From: Clostridiaceae bacterium
Lineage (GTDB): Bacteria; Bacillota; Clostridia; DSM-8532
Reading direction: 5' to 3'
DNA length: 64,000 bases
NCBI GenBank assembly: GCA_012521105.1
Contig: JAAYNA010000084.1
Span: 92,406-156,405 of the forward strand
In this document: piece after piece, positions 40,097 through 48,468 of the stretch
Numbering within the stretch: position 1 is the stretch's first letter
How the letters are laid out: each line of letters opens with the position of its first letter
Made by a program: the position numbers and the translations under genes
The notes under the pieces: model-generated
Seen by the model: the letters and a program-made list of their open reading frames with translations, nothing else
Database searches by the model: none
Told to the model about the DNA's origin: nothing

Positions 40097-40591
40097 ATGA
40101 AAACACATGTATATAACAGGGAAAATGCAATAAAGTATGCACACAAATGGGCATTTGACAGAAACCCTGCTTACTTCGATTTCAGTAACCTGGGCGGTGA
40201 TTGTACCAATTTTATTTCACAATGTATTTTCGCCGGCTGTAAGGTGATGAACACCAAACCTGTGTATGGCTGGTATTACTATAATAGCTATAACCGTACC
40301 GCATCATGGACCGGCGTTCAATATCTTTACGAATTTTTAATAAAAAACTCCGGAGCCGGCCCATTTGCAGTAGAAGTCCCGGTTTCAGAAATAGAACCGG
40401 GCGACATTATCCAATTGTCCTTTGATGGAACAACATACAGGCACTCTTTATTTGTTGTTGAAACCGGGAAATTGCCTGATTTTCATAATATAAAAATAGC
40501 TACTCATACCTTCGACAGGGATTACTATCCGCTGTCAAACTATATATTTAAGAAATATAGATGTCTTCATATAGAAGGTTATCGTAAATAG
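40097..40591 (+). CDS. Amidase domain (Amidase_6-like) protein
   Basis: YNRENAIKYAHKWAFDRNPAYFDFSNLGGDCTNFISQCIFAG. Confidence 0.88.
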   Translation: MKTHVYNRENAIKYAHKWAFDRNPAYFDFSNLGGDCTNFISQCIFAGCKVMNTKPVYGWYYYNSYNRTASWTGVQYLYEFLIKNSGAGPFAVEVPVSEIEPGDIIQLSFDGTTYRHSLFVVETGKLPDFHNIKIATHTFDRDYYPLSNYIFKKYRCLHIEGYRK

Positions 40592-41943
40592 TCGGGAATG
40601 ATTTTTCTGCATTCCAGATAATAACGCTTATCCTCGGCTTCGCCCATTGAAAAGGTTTTTCTTGGCAGAGCCCCATCAGCAATCACCGTTTTAAAAAGAT
40701 GGCTTTTATCCATCGGAGAAAGCAGGAAACCTAAGTTAGAATTATTCCTGCATAATTTCTCGACAACTTCGGTACCATGAACATAATCAATAGCTACTTC
40801 AGGGTTTTCCTTAAGGAAACTATCCAGAAAATACTGCAGTGTTCCCACATCTATTTCAAAAATAGGCTCATTTACCCAGATGTATCCGGTTTCAGTGCCG
40901 TTTATAAAGGCTACCCTATGCTTTTTTGAATCAGTTTGGGGGATTTTTTTATAATCATCTACAAACTCATATCCACACTGAATTCCTTTTTCACTGTAAA
41001 ACTTTACAAAGTATTTCAATGCTTTTCCTGCATCAACATTAAAAAGAATCCTGTGTATTGGTTCAAACTGCAGCGCCGAATCATGTATGTTCACAAGCTC
41101 AATAAGGGCAAATCTGGCAGGATGGAAGTTTTTCTCATCATCAGAAAGGGATTTTTTTATGTTTTCCCAGCACGATTTTGCAGTTGCAAGGGAGTGGTTG
41201 CCATCGCCTACTGCAAACAGCATTGGGCTTACCGAAACGTCAACATTGTATTTTTTTGAAAATGTATCCTGCGACTTAAGATTCATAAGATTATTATATA
41301 TATTCTGTAGAAGCTCCGGATGGTTTACCTGATAGCCTTCTATCAGACCTCCTCCCATCATCAGGTCGAAGGAATACAGTTTGTTCATCATTTTTTTACA
41401 GCATGCCAGCGGCTCGATTATTGAAGAATCAGGATCGTCAACCAAAAGCATTATATGAGGAAGTTCAAGACAAGCCTTTTCCCTTATTTGTATCCTCGGA
41501 GGCAGTCTGTCCAGAATGGTTCCTTCTGTCGCACGAATTAAACTGTCGGATCCTTTTGAGAAATCATACTGTTCCAAATCAATTGCGAACAGGAGCCCTT
41601 TTCTGATTTTACCACCCTTAACGGTCCTTTCAATGTAAATAAAAGAGTTTTTTATTTCTTCAAAATATCCATTGTCAAGATAGTCGCACATTGTTTTATT
41701 GATACTGTCAATTCTAAGCTTTTTTTGTTCGCTGTTTTCCCTTTCAAGATAAACTTCCGGGAAAATCAGACGCAAAGTTGAAGGTTCATTCCCTACAAAT
41801 TTATCAACACTTTCCCAGTATTCAGGTTCGGATGTATATTGATCACATGCAATAACTGCCCATTTATTTAAAGATATATTTTCCCTTGGAATTAATATTG
41901 ATGATATATCAATCCCAAGATCTTCCTTGAATTGCTTTACCAT
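40579..41943 (-). CDS. DUF1015 family protein
   Basis: WAVIACDQYTSEPEYWESVDKFVG; FAVGDGNHSLATAKSCWE. Confidence 0.9.
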   Translation of the reverse strand: MVKQFKEDLGIDISSILIPRENISLNKWAVIACDQYTSEPEYWESVDKFVGNEPSTLRLIFPEVYLERENSEQKKLRIDSINKTMCDYLDNGYFEEIKNSFIYIERTVKGGKIRKGLLFAIDLEQYDFSKGSDSLIRATEGTILDRLPPRIQIREKACLELPHIMLLVDDPDSSIIEPLACCKKMMNKLYSFDLMMGGGLIEGYQVNHPELLQNIYNNLMNLKSQDTFSKKYNVDVSVSPMLFAVGDGNHSLATAKSCWENIKKSLSDDEKNFHPARFALIELVNIHDSALQFEPIHRILFNVDAGKALKYFVKFYSEKGIQCGYEFVDDYKKIPQTDSKKHRVAFINGTETGYIWVNEPIFEIDVGTLQYFLDSFLKENPEVAIDYVHGTEVVEKLCRNNSNLGFLLSPMDKSHLFKTVIADGALPRKTFSMGEAEDKRYYLECRKIIPDYLR

Positions 41944-42166
41944 TTATGTTCCCCCTTATTGAAAAATGTCAAACTGCATATCAGCCGGAAAAGATATGCA
42001 TTAAATTATAAACTGGCAAGCAGTTAAGTAAAGTTTAGAGTATGCGAAGCATCAGGTCAATTCTAATAGAATATGTAAATTTAGTCAATTCAAAAATCGC
42101 TGCATTCTTTTTTCTGTTTCATCAAATAATATCAATGAAACCCGTAATGAAAAGAGGAGCCTTTAC

Positions 42167-42697
42167 ATGCTTTACTGGTCTGAAGTTGTGGGTGCATCGG
42201 TGTTTATAAATCAGAATAAAGTCGGGCATATAGAGAACTTAATGATCGACCCTGTAAATAAGGCTGTTGTAGGTTTTTTATTAGAACGAAGAAATACCGA
42301 TATAAGACATCGTTTTTTCCAGTTTACGCAAATTGAAGAGATGAAACGTGATAGTGTTCAGCTATTAAGTACATCAGAAATTAAAAGTTTACCTAAGGAC
42401 TACAGAAAAAACAATATTTTAGCAGAAGATTTGATGAATAAATCATTGATAGATGAAAAAGGAAAATGGATTGGCCGTGTGGTTGATTTTGCTTTTAATT
42501 CTTTAAACGGTGTGATACGCGAGATAATTATATCGGGTAGTCTTGTGGAAGATCTTTGGTTAGGCAGAAAAAGAATGCCGGTTTTAAGTAATGTTGAATT
42601 CTCACGGCAATTAATCCAGATTGACAGGGATACCAAAGAAGAAATAACAGGACTTCAAAAAGGTCTGAAAAAGTGGTTTAATATGGATTCAGTATAA
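42167..42697 (+). CDS. PRC-barrel domain protein (YrrD-like)
   Basis: Two PRC-barrel-like repeats: VGHIENLMIDPVNKAVVGFLL and KWIGRVVDFAFNSLNGVIREIIISG. Confidence 0.82.
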   Translation: MLYWSEVVGASVFINQNKVGHIENLMIDPVNKAVVGFLLERRNTDIRHRFFQFTQIEEMKRDSVQLLSTSEIKSLPKDYRKNNILAEDLMNKSLIDEKGKWIGRVVDFAFNSLNGVIREIIISGSLVEDLWLGRKRMPVLSNVEFSRQLIQIDRDTKEEITGLQKGLKKWFNMDSV

Positions 42698-42711
42698 AGG
42701 AGGCATTATTA

Positions 42712-42891
42712 ATGAAAACAGGTTTTACAAGTGGTATTGTTATTGGAGGAATTGTTGGCGCCACTATGTCTATGATGCTAAATGGTGATATTAACATGAA
42801 AAGAACCAGAAGGCGAATTATGCGAATGGGCAGAGACGTATACAGGAGATCCAGGCGCATCGTGTCAGATATTAGTAACATGATGCATTAA
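42712..42891 (+). CDS. Small Arg-rich protein (59 aa) with Gly-rich hydrophobic N-terminus
   Basis: ATG with RBS AAGGAGG (42698 region): MKTGFTSGIVIGGIVGATMSMMLNGDINMKRTRRRIMRMGRDVYRRSRRIVSDISNMMH; absent from supplied ORF track (below 60 aa). Confidence 0.75.
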   Translation: MKTGFTSGIVIGGIVGATMSMMLNGDINMKRTRRRIMRMGRDVYRRSRRIVSDISNMMH

Positions 42892-42968
42892 TTGAATTAA
42901 ATCTTCCCTTTTGAAAACCTTTTCTTAGAACTTAACAGTTTTAAGAAAAGGTACATACTCGGAGGTGC

Positions 42969-44009
42969 TTGGTGAAGGCAATTCGGTGGATAAAAATAGG
43001 TATAACTGTCACCCTATTCGCAGGGTTTCTTTTTTTTATCGTTTTTTTTGGTGGAGAAATAGTACAGGCAATGTTTCCGTTGGGAATAGGAATCGCAATA
43101 TCTTATATTTTATTACCTTTAGTTGACTATTTTGAAAAAATAAAAATACCAAGGACAGTAGGGATATTATTCGCCATTCTTTTTAGCATAATTGTAATTC
43201 TTGCCATATTTATCTGGCTGATCCCGATTTTAGCCAATAATATTAAAGAGCTTACCAGGGTACTGCCAGAGCTTTTCAGCTCTGTCTTCAATGATTTTAT
43301 ATCTTTCATAGAAAAGAATGTACCCGAAAATTGGCATAGCGACATAATGCAAGAAATTGATAATTTGTTTTTAAACATACAACAAAGGATTTTTGCAGGG
43401 TTGTACGGGCTTATTTCATTGCTGCCAAAAACTTTATCTTTAATAATTGATGTATTGATTGGCTGGATATTGTCATTTTATATATTAAAGGACAAAGAAT
43501 TAATTGTAAGAAACTTCAAATATATTTTCCCTGAAAAATACAGGGAGGAAATTGTATGTTTCCTACGGGACATACATAGGGTTGTTATAAGATTTATCCA
43601 GGGTCAGTTACTGATAGCTATTATAATTGGCATTATTGAAACCATAGGTCTTTACCTCACAGGAATACCCTATGCACCCCTTCTTGGGTTCATTGGAGGT
43701 ATATCCAATGTAATTCCTTATTTTGGTCCATATATAGGTGCCGTACCTGCAGTTACAATAGCGCTGACCATATCGCCCTGGAAGGCAATATGGACAATTC
43801 TTGTTTTTGTAATTGTTCAGCAGATTGATAATGTATTTCTATCACCTCGAATTATTAAAGAAAAACTGGGTTTGCACCCGATTACAACAATCATGTCAGT
43901 ACTTGTCGGCGGACGGTTATTTGGCTTTTTTGGATTAGTATTTGCCGTGCCCCTCGTAGCAATGATAAAAATCATTCTTAAAAAAGCCTATCGGATTATA
44001 TCAGGTTAA
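42969..44009 (+). CDS. AI-2E family transporter (YrrI-like)
   Basis: 8-TM; GFIGGISNVIPYFGPYIGAVPAVTIAL; VIVQQIDNVFLSPRIIKEKLGLHP. Confidence 0.92.
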   Translation: MVKAIRWIKIGITVTLFAGFLFFIVFFGGEIVQAMFPLGIGIAISYILLPLVDYFEKIKIPRTVGILFAILFSIIVILAIFIWLIPILANNIKELTRVLPELFSSVFNDFISFIEKNVPENWHSDIMQEIDNLFLNIQQRIFAGLYGLISLLPKTLSLIIDVLIGWILSFYILKDKELIVRNFKYIFPEKYREEIVCFLRDIHRVVIRFIQGQLLIAIIIGIIETIGLYLTGIPYAPLLGFIGGISNVIPYFGPYIGAVPAVTIALTISPWKAIWTILVFVIVQQIDNVFLSPRIIKEKLGLHPITTIMSVLVGGRLFGFFGLVFAVPLVAMIKIILKKAYRIISG

Positions 44010-44247
44010 AAGATTGTAAAAACACAGAAAATGCAAATAACAGCACATATAATGTATTGTTAGAAAATTTCATATGGCTTATATTTAAATTGCAAAGCTA
44101 ACTTGTCGGAACTTAGAGGAAAATATTATTCCCAGGTTATAGCCATTCAATATTGTAAAACGCAAACAATTAAGTAAAAAAAGCAATTAGAAAAAGATGC
44201 AGGACAGCTACACTCAGTTGTAAATATAAACTTAGTAGATTTTCCAA

Positions 44248-44511
44248 TTGTTCAGGATTGATACGATTATAACTGGTGAAAGCCAAGTAATAATAAATAT
44301 TTCAGGTCAAAATTCAATCAGAATTTTTGACACTACGCGGGTATTGTTGGGGGGATTTCTTATGGGAACAGATTTTGTTCAGATTGATTGCAAAAATTTT
44401 GTAGTTAATGGCGAACCTATAATTCTAAGGGGGTGGGCACTTGGTACATGGATGATCTTAGAGCATCATATGATGGGGATTCCAGGAACTGATTCAATGA
44501 TGCGAATTTGA
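44248..44511 (+). pseudogene. Truncated N-terminus of a GH5-like cellulase-family hydrolase
   Basis: FVQIDCKNFVVNGEPIILRGWALGTWMILEHHMMGIPGTDSMMR resembles the N-terminal strand of GH5-type enzymes, then stops; plausible start ATG 44362 with ggggg RBS. Confidence 0.6.
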
Positions 44512-44621
44512 TGAAAAAAAGAAGAAGTGACATAATTAAAAATTTTCGAGGAATTGAGCGACAAAATTGCATATCTGATACATTAATTCCATTAAATTAA
44601 TTCTCCCGTGCAACTTCACAC

Positions 44622-44651
44622 TTGACGCAATTCTGTTGGTTTTAGTATACT
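44622..44651 (+). promoter_or_regulatory. Candidate alaS promoter TTGACG-N18-TATACT
   Basis: Near-consensus boxes about 200 nt upstream of alaS. Confidence 0.55.
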
Positions 44652-44853
44652 TGAGTAAGCGAAATTTTAGCAATCTTCAGTAATTGCTGTAAAACCAGGC
44701 AGTATTGCTGAAGATATTAAATTATATTAAGATGCCTGTAGCGTGTTTCATGCAAAATATGCAAAGCAGGCTTTTGCGTACGCATTTTTGTACATAATTT
44801 ATGCAAGCGATCATTGAAGCTTATAATAAAAAGAACTAAAGAGAGGGTTCAAC

Positions 44854-47493
44854 ATGCAGAAGTTTGGTTTAAATGAATTAAGGGAGAAATATCTGTCCTT
44901 TTTTGAAAGTAAAGGACATTTAAGGCTGCCCAGTTTTTCATTGGTACCCGAAAATGACCCCAGTATTTTATTGATTAACGCCGGTATGACTCCGCTAAAA
45001 CCATATTTTACCGGACAGATGGTTCCACCTTCGAAAAGAGTGACAACATGCCAGAAGTGTATACGCACTCCCGATATAGAAAATGTGGGCAAAACATCGC
45101 GTCATGGAACTTTTTTTGAGATGCTGGGCAATTTCTCCTTTGGCGATTACTTTAAAAAAGAAGCAATTTCATGGGCATGGGAGTTTTTTACAGAAGTTCT
45201 TGAAATTCCTGAAGACAGGCTCTATGTTTCGGTATATCTTGAGGATGATGAAGCCTTTGATATATGGAACAAAGTAGTTGGTCTGCCAAAAGAGAAAATT
45301 TTCAGAATGGGTAAGGAAGATAACTTCTGGGAGCATGGAACAGGCCCGTGTGGTCCATGTTCAGAAATATATTTCGATCGAGGCAAAGACAAAGGATGCG
45401 GGAAAGAAGATTGTACTGTTGGCTGTGATTGCGATCGTTTTATTGAAGTATGGAACCTTGTATTTACGCAGTTCGATCGTCAGGACGACATGACGTATTT
45501 ACCTTTAAAATCAAAGAATATTGACACAGGAATGGGTCTTGAACGACTAGCATGTATTGTTCAGGAAGTGGACAATATTTTCGAGGTTGACACAATTCGC
45601 AGTGTCCTGGATCATGTATGCCTCATAGCAGATGTTCAATATGGAAAGGATTATCAGAAAGATGTTTCGATCCGGGTCATAACCGACCATACAAGAAGTT
45701 CTGCAATGCTGGTATCCGATGGTGTGCTTCCCTCAAATGAAGGCCGCGGATACGTTTTAAGAAGGCTTATACGTCGAGCCGCAAGGCATGGAAGACTTCT
45801 GGGAATAAACAGGGCTTTTCTTTCAGAACTGGTTGATACTGTGATTGATACTTCCATGGAAGCATATCCGCACATGGATGAAAAACGGGATTATATAAAA
45901 AAGGTCATTTCAATTGAAGAAGAGAAATTCTATAACACCATAGATCAAGGAATGAACATATTAGAGCAATATATAGCCGAACTGAAGCAGCAGGCCAAGA
46001 AAACCATAAGTGGTGAGATGGTCTTCAAACTGCATGATACTTACGGGTTTCCAATAGACTTAACAAGGGAAATAGCTCATGAAAACTCGATGAAAATTGA
46101 TGAAGCAGGTTTTCATGAAGAGATGAAAAAGCAAAAGGAAAAGGCACGTGAAGCTCATTTCAAAAAAGAAGGTTCTGCATGGGAAAAAGACCTTTTCACA
46201 GGGGAAAACAAGTTATTTACCACAGAGTTTACAGGTTACAATGAATACGAGACAGAATCGGTTGTAAAGTTTATTATTTTGGATGGCAAACTTGCAGAGA
46301 ATGCCCAGATGGGTGATGAAGTTGCGATAGTGCTTGAGAAGACACCCTTCTATGCTGAAAGTGGCGGGCAGGTAGGTGACACCGGGGTTATTACCGGCAG
46401 TAATTTCAAAATGACTGTTGCAGACTGTAAAAAGACTTCGGATGGGAAATACCTCCATATTGGAAAGATAGATTCAGGCATGGTACAACTTCAAGACAGA
46501 GTTCTTGCAAAGGTAGATATAACAAAGAGAAAATGTACGGCCAGAAATCACACAACTACCCATATACTTCATAAAGCATTAAGAAATGTATTGGGAGATC
46601 ATGTCCAACAGTCAGGTTCTCTTGTGACACCCGACAGACTCCGGTTTGACTTTACTCATTTTTCGGCATTAACTGAAGATCAAATTGAAGCAGTTGAGAC
46701 CGAAGTAAATGATGTTATACTTACAAATTATCCTGTTATAACACGGGAAATGCCCCTGGAGGAAGCAAAAAAAGAGGGCGTTACAGCGTTGTTCGGAGAA
46801 AAGTATGGAGACATTGTCCGTGTTGTTGCTGTAGGTGATTACAGCAAGGAGTTATGCGGTGGTACGCATATTGGTTCGTCAGGTGAGGCAGGGCTTATAA
46901 AAATTATCAGCGAAAATGGCATTGCATCCGGTGTCAGACGTATTGAAGCATTAACAGGAACAGGTGCACTTTCCTGGTACAAAGAGAAGGAAAGTATTTT
47001 AAAGGAAGTATCCGGAATAGTGAAATCCACTCCCGAAGATACACCTTCAAGGGTCACATACCTGGTAGAAGAGGTGAAGAACCTTCAAAAAGAACTGGGC
47101 TCGATTAAGGAAAAAATGATGAACCAGTCAGTGGACAGCTTCCTGGATAAAGCCGAAGATGTATCGGGGGTTAAAGTACTTGCTGCAAGAATGGACCAGC
47201 TTGACATGACAGCACTTAGAAATATGACTGATACCTTGAAGAGCAAACTTGGTTCTTCGGTTGTAGCATTAGCTTCAGCATTTGATGGAAAAGTAAGCCT
47301 GGTGGTATCAGCTACAAAAGACGCGGTTAGTAAAGGTGTACATTGTGGCAAGATTATCGGTGAAGCAGCTAAGGCAGCCGGTGGCGGTGGTGGTGGAAGA
47401 CCTGATATGGCCCAGGCAGGCGGTAAGGATATTAGCGGGATTGATAAGGCAATTGATATTGCGGTAAATAAAATTAAAGAACAACTTTCGTAG
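44854..47493 (+). CDS. alaS: Alanine--tRNA ligase
   Basis: LNELREKYLSFFESKGHLRLPSFSLVP; HTTTHILHKALR; ELCGGTHIGSSGEAGLIKI. Confidence 0.98.
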   Translation: MQKFGLNELREKYLSFFESKGHLRLPSFSLVPENDPSILLINAGMTPLKPYFTGQMVPPSKRVTTCQKCIRTPDIENVGKTSRHGTFFEMLGNFSFGDYFKKEAISWAWEFFTEVLEIPEDRLYVSVYLEDDEAFDIWNKVVGLPKEKIFRMGKEDNFWEHGTGPCGPCSEIYFDRGKDKGCGKEDCTVGCDCDRFIEVWNLVFTQFDRQDDMTYLPLKSKNIDTGMGLERLACIVQEVDNIFEVDTIRSVLDHVCLIADVQYGKDYQKDVSIRVITDHTRSSAMLVSDGVLPSNEGRGYVLRRLIRRAARHGRLLGINRAFLSELVDTVIDTSMEAYPHMDEKRDYIKKVISIEEEKFYNTIDQGMNILEQYIAELKQQAKKTISGEMVFKLHDTYGFPIDLTREIAHENSMKIDEAGFHEEMKKQKEKAREAHFKKEGSAWEKDLFTGENKLFTTEFTGYNEYETESVVKFIILDGKLAENAQMGDEVAIVLEKTPFYAESGGQVGDTGVITGSNFKMTVADCKKTSDGKYLHIGKIDSGMVQLQDRVLAKVDITKRKCTARNHTTTHILHKALRNVLGDHVQQSGSLVTPDRLRFDFTHFSALTEDQIEAVETEVNDVILTNYPVITREMPLEEAKKEGVTALFGEKYGDIVRVVAVGDYSKELCGGTHIGSSGEAGLIKIISENGIASGVRRIEALTGTGALSWYKEKESILKEVSGIVKSTPEDTPSRVTYLVEEVKNLQKELGSIKEKMMNQSVDSFLDKAEDVSGVKVLAARMDQLDMTALRNMTDTLKSKLGSSVVALASAFDGKVSLVVSATKDAVSKGVHCGKIIGEAAKAAGGGGGGRPDMAQAGGKDISGIDKAIDIAVNKIKEQLS

Positions 47494-47536
47494 GTTGGCT
47501 TACTGTTTTAAAATTTTGTTTAAAGGAGGACCAGTA

Positions 47537-47881
47537 ATGTCTGATTGTGTATTTTGTAAAATTATAAAAGGAGAAATACCATCAATCAAAGTGTACGAAA
47601 ATGATGACATAATTGTATTTAAGGACATTAATCCTGCAGCCCCAATACATGTACTTGTTGTACCCAAGGTTCATATCGAATGTCTCGAAGCATTGAATCA
47701 GGATAATATTGATGTGGTAACAAAAATCCATGCTGCAATCCTTGAAACAACTAAGATTCTGGGTATTAATACCGATGGTTACAGGGTTATTGTGAACTGT
47801 GGTAAAAACGGTGGACAAACGGTTCCACACCTTCATTATCATATTCTTGGCGGAGCTGAATTCGGCGAGAAAATTATATAA
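47537..47881 (+). CDS. HIT family protein
   Basis: DCVFCKIIKGEIPSIKVYENDDIIVFKDINPAAPIHVLVVPK; GQTVPHLHYHILGG; RBS aaaggagg. Confidence 0.95.
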   Translation: MSDCVFCKIIKGEIPSIKVYENDDIIVFKDINPAAPIHVLVVPKVHIECLEALNQDNIDVVTKIHAAILETTKILGINTDGYRVIVNCGKNGGQTVPHLHYHILGGAEFGEKII

Positions 47882-48023
47882 CGGTCAAGAAAGCTATTGA
47901 CGGAGTTTGGAGCCCTATTATATAATAAATTAAGTGCTTTGTGCAGAAAGCTTTTATTAAGCCTGCTCAATGGAATAAATTCCCCGGCACGACTGTATGA
48001 TACAGAAGAGGGGAGGGAAAAAT

Positions 48024-48200
48024 GTGTCCGAAGTCAGAGTAAAAGAGAATGAATCCCTGGATAGTGCACTTAGAAGGTTTAAACGCCAATGTGCAAAGGC
48101 AGGTGTACTTGCAGAGGTCAGGAAAAGAGAGCATTACGTTAAACCTAGTGTAAGGCGTAAGAAGAAATCTGAAGCTGCAAGAAAGAGAAAATCAAAATAA
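48024..48200 (+). CDS. rpsU: 30S ribosomal protein S21
   Basis: [59 protein letters not shown] start with ggaggg RBS. Confidence 0.95.
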   Translation: MSEVRVKENESLDSALRRFKRQCAKAGVLAEVRKREHYVKPSVRRKKKSEAARKRKSK

Positions 48201-48356
48201 TGAAGCGGCAGCCTGCCTAAACCGGTATTAACATTATTTTTCTTATATAGATGGCAGTTAAGTGAGAAAGAAGGAATTCTTTTTGGTAGAATATAGGCAT
48301 TATTTAAGTCATGAAGGCTGCAATCTAGAAATTAAAGGAAAAGCTTTGAATACTTA

Positions 48357-48387
48357 AAAGCCCGAGGAAAAGCCTTCGGGCTTTTTG
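48357..48387 (+). terminator. Intrinsic terminator AAGCCCGAGG-aaaag-CCTTCGGGCTTTTT
   Basis: GC-rich hairpin plus U-tract. Confidence 0.8.
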
Positions 48388-48415
48388 CAAAGATTTAAAA
48401 AGATATCGTTTCAAT

Positions 48416-48441
48416 AAAGGCGGGTTTTCCCCGCCTTTAAA
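48416..48441 (+). terminator. Hairpin AAAGGCGGG-ttttc-CCCGCCTTT upstream of recJ
   Basis: Perfect 9-bp stem, short T run. Confidence 0.65.
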
Positions 48442-48468
48442 ATATAACGAGAAATTAGAAAGGGTTAT

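Noticed and set aside
39861-40100. 79-aa ORF between sigF and the amidase gene
   Set aside because: No RBS, no recognisable motif, spans a strong hairpin; likely random ORF.
44622-44853. T-box riboswitch upstream of alaS
   Set aside because: No AGGGTGGNACCGCG T-box sequence or recognisable stem I; only simple inverted repeats are seen.
48201-48360. 31-codon frame (VRKKEFFLVEYRHYLSHEGCNLEIKGKALNT) between rpsU and recJ as a gene
   Set aside because: Too short, stop immediately upstream, no clear RBS; faint resemblance to YabP/YqfC-like sequences is not enough.
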